NCBI GenBank assembly: GCA_934438085.1
Contig: CAKSBC010000011.1
Coordinates: 1 to 64,000 of the forward strand
Direction of reading: 5' to 3'
DNA length: 64,000 nt
Source of the DNA: an uncultured Lachnospiraceae bacterium
GTDB taxonomy: Bacteria > Bacillota > Clostridia > Lachnospirales > Lachnospiraceae
Part shown: piece by piece, positions 59,120 to 64,000 of the stretch
How the letters are laid out: every line of letters begins with the position of its first letter
How positions within the stretch are numbered: position 1 is the first letter of the stretch
Notes under the pieces: generated by a model
Told to the model about the DNA's origin: nothing
The model's input: only the letters and a program-made list of their open reading frames with translations
Database searches by the model: none
Translations under genes and position numbers: made by a program

Positions 59120-59785
59120 TTACTTTGCAGCAGCTTCCTTGTTTCTGTTCTGTACATAGAGAACTCTTGAAACACCGATACCGACAGCAATAACAAGGAT
59201 GTTGATAATTGCACTGTTCATACCGATCTTCTTTCCGAAGTAAAGAAGTGCAATACCTGCAACGAATGTGAAGAGTCCGGCCTTAAGGTTCTTTCTTGCG
59301 TTATCTACAAAGATAGCTCCGAAAAGTGAAGGAAGGATATAGCTGAATGAACCTGTGATGAAAGGCGGAAGCATTGGAATAACCTGGTTTCCGATTATTA
59401 CGAATAATGTAATAAGTGATGCTGAAACGAAAACTGAGCATGCAACACCAAGTGTACCGATAACGTCTCCCTCATGTGTTCCCGGCTCAACGCCTACGAT
59501 CTTCTGAGCCATTGCAGCTGCCGGCATACGGATATCTCCGCAGCTACCTGCGAGCCATCCGATGTATGAACCTGCAGCACCCATTGTTGGGTAGTAAGCG
59601 ATAGGCTGAATGATCCATGTGATTCCGTAAGTTGCAGCAAGTGCTCCGTAGAGCTGAAGAAGTACTGAGACAGATGGCTGAACGCCATATTTTAAACCAA
59701 CATATAAAGCAGGAACAAAGTTTGCTATGCAGGCGATTCCGACTGTGATTCGTCCGTTTCTTATAACCTTCTGATCAAATGTCAT
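59120..59785 (-). CDS. Polytopic membrane protein, transporter component candidate
   Basis: A 221-residue protein with about six transmembrane helices. I know it only as a protein often named small-conductance mechanosensitive channel by automatic annotation, which I do not trust: no MscS motif is seen. A Gly-rich stretch GSYIGWLAGSCGDIRMP is conserved-looking. It follows a DUF5058-like gene by 19 nt and precedes the M20 peptidase by 59 nt, and the two membrane proteins together could form one uptake system. AGGGGG precedes the ATG. Confidence 0.65.
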   Translation of the reverse strand: MTFDQKVIRNGRITVGIACIANFVPALYVGLKYGVQPSVSVLLQLYGALAATYGITWIIQPIAYYPTMGAAGSYIGWLAGSCGDIRMPAAAMAQKIVGVEPGTHEGDVIGTLGVACSVFVSASLITLFVIIGNQVIPMLPPFITGSFSYILPSLFGAIFVDNARKNLKAGLFTFVAGIALLYFGKKIGMNSAIINILVIAVGIGVSRVLYVQNRNKEAAAK

Positions 59786-59804
59786 TTTTAATTCCCCCTA
59801 TTAA

Positions 59805-60503
59805 TCAACCATGTATAGCCTGTGTGATCAGGATACCGCAGATAAGAGATACTCCGAGTGCAACCTCCTGAAGTCTCTTGTGCTTCTTAAGAAGTGTTGT
59901 CATTACGAGCATAACGCCGCCGCTTACTAATGCTGCTGTCCACTTCTTTATGTCGAAGGTGTAGAGCTGGTTAGATAAGAGGTATGCGAACATTGCCATT
60001 GTTGAAGCAGCAAGAAGAGCCTTTATCCACTTTGGATCGTACTTCTGATCCATCCATGAAACGATGCCGCTCATCTTGTGAGTAAGGGCAAATGTTATAA
60101 GAAGCCAACCGATGTTGTTAAGGGCCATTCCCCAAAGTGCTCCGTCGAATGATGCAAGGTCAAGGCCGTTTGCTGTGTCAACTCCTAAAATGTTTGCAAC
60201 AATTGCAACAACTCCAAGCTCTGTTCTTGCTGCACCTACGTCGCAAAGTCTCATCCATGTTGTAGGCGCTCCTACAACTGCCATAAGTGCAAGTACTGAA
60301 ACTACCGGTGAAAGTGAAGGTCCGAGTGATGTGATGCATGCAGATCTGATACCTGCTGTATATCTCTCCTTGGAAATTCCAAGATTCTTACACTCCTTGA
60401 TTGACTCTTTGAAGAATACGATAGCCTGTGAAACTGATGCGACTACCATGATGCCTGAAAGAATCCACAACATAGGACTTGTCATAATTGCTGTTACATC
60501 CAT
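59805..60503 (-). CDS. DUF5058-like membrane protein
   Basis: A 232-residue protein with about seven transmembrane helices resembling DUF5058: SPMLWILSGIMVVASVSQAI, TSLGPSLSPVVSVLALMAVVG and TWMRL are the recognisable parts. Function unknown; such proteins recur beside M20 peptidases. Here it heads a run of four minus-strand genes (DUF5058, second membrane protein, M20 peptidase, transporter). The GGGGGAG ribosome site is strong. Its promoter has the extended -10 form. Confidence 0.75.
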   Translation of the reverse strand: MDVTAIMTSPMLWILSGIMVVASVSQAIVFFKESIKECKNLGISKERYTAGIRSACITSLGPSLSPVVSVLALMAVVGAPTTWMRLCDVGAARTELGVVAIVANILGVDTANGLDLASFDGALWGMALNNIGWLLITFALTHKMSGIVSWMDQKYDPKWIKALLAASTMAMFAYLLSNQLYTFDIKKWTAALVSGGVMLVMTTLLKKHKRLQEVALGVSLICGILITQAIHG

Positions 60504-60557
60504 AATTTTTTCTCCCCCAAATATTATTGTTTGATGTTATGAACTTCATCTACGTGC

Positions 60558-60566
60558 AATATAACA
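60558..60566 (-). promoter_or_regulatory. Extended -10 promoter of the DUF5058-M20 module
   Basis: Minus strand TGTTATATT (one mismatch to TGnTATAAT), with no good -35. The leader would be about 48 nt. Confidence 0.45.
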
Positions 60567-60724
60567 TACAAGACCATGCCATAAAATGACCGTAATATGT
60601 CCATAAATAAAAATTACAGTTAATTTTTTGTCAATTTTCTACAAATCTTATCCTATCAGCATGATTTTATGAAATTTTCTCATTAATTACTTAAGTAAGT
60701 GCATCCATTGTTCTATTTGTGCGT

Positions 60725-60730
60725 TATAAT
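60725..60730 (+). promoter_or_regulatory. -10 box of ybaK
   Basis: Perfect TATAAT, no -35 recognised. Leader about 52 nt. Confidence 0.45.
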
Positions 60731-60789
60731 GTATTAAATTATCTTTTAATGAATAAATGATTTTCTTTAATTTTTAAGGAGGAATATAT

Positions 60790-61263
60790 ATGTCTGTAGA
60801 AAGAGTAAAGGAATATTTCAGACAGTTCGGTATGGAAGACCGTATTATGGAGTTTGAGATCTCAAGTGCTACCGTAGAGCTTGCTGCAAAGGCTGTAGGC
60901 ACTGAGCCTGCCCGTATCGCCAAATCAATATCTTTTCTTGTAAATGATAAGGCAGTCCTTATTATTACTGCCGGTGACACCAAGATAGATAATCATAAAT
61001 TTAAGGATAAATTCGGCGTTAAGGCAAAGATGCTAACACCTGATCAGGTAATAGAAATGATTGGTCATGCCATAGGCGGTGTATGTCCGTTCGGTATTAA
61101 TGACGGCGTAGATGTTTATCTTGATGAATCCATGAAGCGCTTTGATACAGTCTTCCCTGCATCAGGAAGCAGCAACAGCTGTATAAAGCTCTCTATTCCT
61201 GAGTTAGAGAAGTATTCAAACTATAAAGAATGGGTAGATGTGTGTAAGCTCGTAACAGCCTGA
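60790..61263 (+). CDS. YbaK/EbsC-family aminoacyl-tRNA deacylase
   Basis: A 157-residue stand-alone editing domain that hydrolyses mischarged tRNA (Cys-tRNA-Pro in YbaK, Ala-tRNA-Pro or Ser in relatives). The active-site Lys is in IAKSISF, the GxxxP loop in GHAIGGVCPFG, and the chain has the typical length. Specificity cannot be predicted. AAGGAGG lies 8 nt before the ATG. It sits alone on the plus strand between divergent and convergent minus-strand genes. Confidence 0.9.
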   Translation: MSVERVKEYFRQFGMEDRIMEFEISSATVELAAKAVGTEPARIAKSISFLVNDKAVLIITAGDTKIDNHKFKDKFGVKAKMLTPDQVIEMIGHAIGGVCPFGINDGVDVYLDESMKRFDTVFPASGSSNSCIKLSIPELEKYSNYKEWVDVCKLVTA

Positions 61264-61277
61264 TAAATTTAACCATA

Positions 61278-61318
61278 AAAGCCTGTGTTGTCAGCATTTT
61301 CGCTGCAGCACAGGCTTT
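61278..61318. terminator. Bidirectional terminator after ybaK and the regulator gene
   Basis: Thirteen-bp stem with one G-U pair (AAAGCCTGTGTTG with CAGCACAGGCTTT), 15-nt loop. T-rich sequence follows on both strands. Confidence 0.75.
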
Positions 61319-61340
61319 CTTTATTTAGCGTTTTCTTTAT

Positions 61341-62666
61341 TTAGTGTTCAAGGAATAATTCCACAACTCTTGATGGTCTGCCCTTTTCTCCGCAGGCCAT
61401 TTTTCCGGTAGTTGCCGCATATCCGGCACTTTCAAGCTTTTCTATGATACGATCCGCACTTCTTCTGCTTATAGATAATGCATCCGCAAGTGACTGTGAT
61501 GTAAATAAGTTATTGGATTCTCTGATTATAGTCTGCAATATCTTAACTACAGTCTTTGCACCGACTCCGGTCTCTCTGGCAATAAAATTAGATCGCTCCA
61601 ACAGCTGGTTTTTCTCATTGATCATATTGTTTTCGCTGCCAAGCGTATAGACTGTATTGGAATCGAGCATGATAACACAGCTGTTCTTATTTTTTGCTAT
61701 GCATTTTTTAATTGAAATATCAGCGTTATTCTTTGCTTCCTCTGCTGTCTTTCCGCAGCCAACGCCTATGGAAACAAGGTTAAGCGTCTCTTTTTCAAGC
61801 CAGTCAAGCAGCACACATTCCCTGAACATGTCTGAATGTGCCTTTAATATCTCGATTGTGGTAAATATCATATATCCTGATATACCGATCTCCGCAACCG
61901 TGCCTGAAATCATATGCGCATATCTGTATACTATCTCTGCAAGCTTATTTCTTTCAGATATCCTGCCGAAGTCATTCATATCTACAGAAACATAGTTCTG
62001 GGCAATGCCTATATTAACCAAAATAACAGCAAATAGATTCTTGGCATTTTCCTTTGCTAAAACGATCCTCTTCGCAAAGGATAATTGCTCTCTGAATTCT
62101 CCTATGGTCGGGCTCGCAAATACATAAGGAACTCCGTTTTCCTCCATTAGATTTGCAACCTTTGTAAGCCTGGTTATGCAGCCGGTGACCTCTTTATTCC
62201 TTAAAAACTCTTTGTGTTTATCAAATATATCCTTATTTGAAAACATGTTTTTAAAGTTGCCTTCTATACACTTTATGCCCAGCTGTTCTTTCGTATATCC
62301 AAGCTCTCCGTAGGTTTCCAGAAGACCTGTTTCTGAAGATGTATCAAAGCTCAGTCTTTTTACATCCCAGCCTTTCTGCACAGCTTCAAGCAGTGCTCTG
62401 TAGACTGCAGTATCCGAGATAGGGATATACTGCCAGAGCGTTTCTTTTTTTAGCTTATTTTCTGTATATTTATACGAAGCACTTCCTGCGAAAATTATAA
62501 CATCGTATTGCTGCTGTTTTCCTTCTATAAGCTCCGGAGCTTCCCAGTAATCATCATAAAGATAATAGTCGGTCTCAACATCTGAATACTCATTATCAAG
62601 TATCAGTCTGAATTTGTCATAATAAATTTCAGGTCTGTCTTTGGGACATACAACGCCGAAACGCAT
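61341..62666 (-). CDS. Putative transcriptional regulator with C-terminal winged helix
   Basis: A 441-residue protein. The N-terminal half (about 1-150) is an alpha/beta domain resembling periplasmic-binding or receiver folds. The middle (about 170-320) has features of a degenerate GGDEF-like domain as in CdaR-type regulators (SIGVGCGKTAEEAKNNADISI). The C-terminus (about 380-441) is a winged helix with SQSLADALSISRRSADRIIEKL as recognition region. Ligand unknown. It lies past ybaK from the DUF5058-M20 module and could control it. AAAGGAGG precedes the ATG, at a rather long 12 nt. Confidence 0.7.
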   Translation of the reverse strand: MRFGVVCPKDRPEIYYDKFRLILDNEYSDVETDYYLYDDYWEAPELIEGKQQQYDVIIFAGSASYKYTENKLKKETLWQYIPISDTAVYRALLEAVQKGWDVKRLSFDTSSETGLLETYGELGYTKEQLGIKCIEGNFKNMFSNKDIFDKHKEFLRNKEVTGCITRLTKVANLMEENGVPYVFASPTIGEFREQLSFAKRIVLAKENAKNLFAVILVNIGIAQNYVSVDMNDFGRISERNKLAEIVYRYAHMISGTVAEIGISGYMIFTTIEILKAHSDMFRECVLLDWLEKETLNLVSIGVGCGKTAEEAKNNADISIKKCIAKNKNSCVIMLDSNTVYTLGSENNMINEKNQLLERSNFIARETGVGAKTVVKILQTIIRESNNLFTSQSLADALSISRRSADRIIEKLESAGYAATTGKMACGEKGRPSRVVELFLEH

Positions 62667-62778
62667 AGGCTCCGTCCTCCTTTTCTGATAAGTGCGTTAT
62701 ATAATTCACAATTCAGTATAACAAATACAGATCGTGTTTTCTGCATTTATATAAAACATTATCCTAAATCAGCAGAGT

Positions 62779-63675
62779 TTATGTGAAATCAGCTGTTTCA
62801 ACACCCTCGGAGCGCACTAGTTCCCTGAGTTTTTCCATTTCTTCCTTGGAAGGTCTGTAGAAATCATCATGCTCATAAGGCATACCTATTGCTTCGTACT
62901 TGATCGTGCCGAATTTATGATAAGGAAGGAGCTCCATTTTTGCCTTAGGAAGATTGTTATGAACATACTCGGCAGAGCGTCTGATATTATCCTCATCGTT
63001 GTTTACACCGCCGATTACAGGTATTCTGATAACAACATCCGCAGGAACCTCTGAAAGCTTCTTAATATTCTTAAGCGTCATCTCATTTGAAACTCCGGTA
63101 TAAAGCTTATGCTTGTCATCGTCCATCATCTTAAGATCCATGAATATGAGATCCAGTCGCTCTAAGGATTCTCTTACAGATTCAAACTCAAAATGGCCGC
63201 AGCTTTCAATATCCATTGAAATATTCATATCGTAAATCTTAGAAGTAAGATAATTCAGAAGCTCAGGCTGAGAAGTAGCCTCTCCTCCTGAAAATGTCAC
63301 ACCGCCGCCGCTGTATCTGTAAAATATCTCATGCTTTCTTATCTGAGTAAGAATGTCATCTGCATCGGCAAGACTTACCATTTTAGCTCTTGCGCCCTTT
63401 GGACATATCTCGGTGCATTTTCCGCAGGCAATACATTTTTCTCTTTCAAGATTCATGTTAATGCCTATATGCTCCGGACATACAGCCGTACAAGCACCGC
63501 AGCCTATGCATTTTCTCTGATACCAGCCGATAAGCGGCTTTCTTGAAAAGCCTTCCGGGTTTGAGCACCATTTACATCTTAACGGGCATCCCGCAAGGAA
63601 TATAGTTGTTCTTATTCCGTCTCCGTCATTTACAGAAAACGGCTGAAGCTGCATTATATAGCCCTTTACTGCCAT
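62779..63675 (-). CDS. Glycyl-radical enzyme activase (radical SAM)
   Basis: A 298-residue radical SAM enzyme that makes the glycyl radical on its partner. The radical SAM Cys motif CPLRCKWC (about 31-38) is followed by an inserted pair of 4Fe-4S ferredoxin motifs, CIGCGACTAVCP and CIACGKCTEICP, then the SAM-binding GGGVTFSGGE. This two-cluster insert is the mark of activases of non-classical enzymes (glycerol dehydratase, choline lyase, aryl decarboxylases) rather than pyruvate formate-lyase. AAAGGAG precedes the ATG. It belongs with the glycyl radical enzyme 114 nt upstream. Confidence 0.93.
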   Translation of the reverse strand: MAVKGYIMQLQPFSVNDGDGIRTTIFLAGCPLRCKWCSNPEGFSRKPLIGWYQRKCIGCGACTAVCPEHIGINMNLEREKCIACGKCTEICPKGARAKMVSLADADDILTQIRKHEIFYRYSGGGVTFSGGEATSQPELLNYLTSKIYDMNISMDIESCGHFEFESVRESLERLDLIFMDLKMMDDDKHKLYTGVSNEMTLKNIKKLSEVPADVVIRIPVIGGVNNDEDNIRRSAEYVHNNLPKAKMELLPYHKFGTIKYEAIGMPYEHDDFYRPSKEEMEKLRELVRSEGVETADFT

Positions 63676-63710
63676 AGCATCTCCTTTTTTTCATTCATTA
63701 TATCAAAATA

Positions 63711-63735
63711 CGGGAAGAGGGTGACCCTCTTCCCG
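63711..63735 (-). terminator. Terminator between glycyl radical enzyme and activase
   Basis: Perfect 11-bp GC-rich stem CGGGAAGAGGG/CCCTCTTCCCG with a 3-nt loop and TATTTTGATATAAT after it on the minus strand. It would lower activase transcription compared with the enzyme gene. Confidence 0.8.
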
Positions 63736-63788
63736 CACTTAGGGATTAAAGTTGCATTGTATTTTATGAGTAATTATGGTCTTTCTTA

Positions 63789-64000
63789 TCAGAATTCCTC
63801 GTGTGCGTTTCTCGCCATGATAGAATCCTGCATTTCCTTTGAGAGGTTAGTGAACTGTGCACTGTAGCCGGCAACTCTTACAAGCAGGCTTCTGTACTTG
63901 TCAGGATTCTTCTGTGCATCCTTAAGTACCTCATTTGAGATAGTGTTGAACTGAACATGGAATCCGCCGATTGCAAAGTAGCTCTGAAGCATTGCTCCGA
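63789..64000 (-). CDS. Glycyl radical enzyme, C-terminal fragment (cut by the window edge)
   Basis: About 70 residues of the C-terminus, running off the right edge. The glycyl radical loop RVAGYSAQF is present, with the radical Gly in the VAGY context, followed by LSKEMQDSIMAR. The active-site Cys loop lies outside the window. The sequence resembles pyruvate formate-lyase-like and choline lyase-like enzymes but cannot be assigned to a substrate from this piece. The activase with extra ferredoxin clusters argues against pyruvate formate-lyase. Confidence 0.88.
   Translation of the reverse strand, partial: GAMLQSYFAIGGFHVQFNTISNEVLKDAQKNPDKYRSLLVRVAGYSAQFTNLSKEMQDSIMARNAHEEF

Noticed and set aside
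59120..59785. Mechanosensitive channel MscS
   Set aside because: The common automatic name does not fit: no MscS pore-helix or beta-domain signature is seen.
63690..63713. TATAAT-like box after the glycyl radical enzyme terminator as an activase promoter
   Set aside because: No -35 at a fitting distance; it lies directly after the terminator U tract, so I list it only as a possibility.

Overview
The window reads as a chromosomal segment of a low-to-moderate GC, Gram-positive anaerobe of the Clostridia, most likely family Lachnospiraceae. The evidence is the mix of gene families: a CsoR-QueA-FtsH block, cell-wall-binding repeat proteins, PduL paired with AckA, a c-di-AMP receptor, TmcAL, SstT, a DUF6472-like mini protein and a glycyl radical enzyme with its activase. 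Nearly everything is on the minus strand. I see no intact prophage, insertion sequence, CRISPR array or rRNA operon. Species cannot be fixed from the sequence alone.

Region by region (minus strand unless noted). 0.1-7.1 kb: csoR, queA, an unknown membrane protein, a D,D-carboxypeptidase with wall-binding repeats, ftsH and a Gx/Hpre_diP_synt_I membrane protein whose promoter appears to give a leaderless mRNA. 7.3-8.3 kb: a cold-shock protein and a SEC-C protein. 8.4-16.7 kb: a large YfhO-type membrane glycosyltransferase, GtrA, a second D,D-carboxypeptidase, an OGG-type DNA glycosylase, a lipoprotein and a long M29 aminopeptidase. 16.8-30.4 kb: a cell-surface glycan block with VanZ, a GNAT enzyme, a nucleotidyltransferase-phosphatase fusion of the heptose type, three GT2 glycosyltransferases, two flippases, an ATP-grasp ligase, a PLP enzyme, an L,D-transpeptidase and a DUF3298 lipoprotein. 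30.5-36.9 kb: prfA-prmC-DUF1385, rpmE, a P-type Ca-type ATPase and a small Cys-rich protein. 37.0-41.4 kb: a PqqD-like protein (+), a large surface protein with a G8 coding tract, and a LysR regulator (+). 41.6-48.4 kb: an amino acid symporter under a glycine riboswitch, a YitT protein, infC-rpmI-rplT with an attenuator leader, pduL-ackA and a c-di-AMP receptor. 48.5-56.4 kb: tmcAL (+), sstT, a walJ-like hydrolase, coaE, an unknown gene, polA, a zinc-finger membrane protein and tRNA-Leu(CAA) (+). 56.6-62.7 kb: a possible peptide or amino-acid uptake and hydrolysis module (transporter, M20 peptidase, two polytopic proteins of which one is DUF5058-like), ybaK (+) and a regulator. 62.8-64.0 kb: a glycyl-radical activase and the C-terminus of its enzyme, cut by the window edge.

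The main themes are envelope construction (two D,D-carboxypeptidases, an L,D-transpeptidase, glycan assembly, three proteins with related wall-binding repeats), core information processing, and anaerobic energy metabolism (PduL-AckA acetate formation, glycyl radical chemistry). RNA-level control is prominent: a single-aptamer glycine riboswitch, an infC leader with competing terminator and antiterminator helices, a candidate rpmE leader, and many intrinsic terminators. Several promoters lack a recognisable -35 but carry the extended -10 form TGnTATAAT.

No obviously new defence or mobile system was found. The most interesting leads are the possible phase-variable surface protein, the glycan cluster with heptose-type and ATP-grasp/PLP enzymes, the M20/DUF5058-like transport module, the leaderless promoter, and the infC attenuator.
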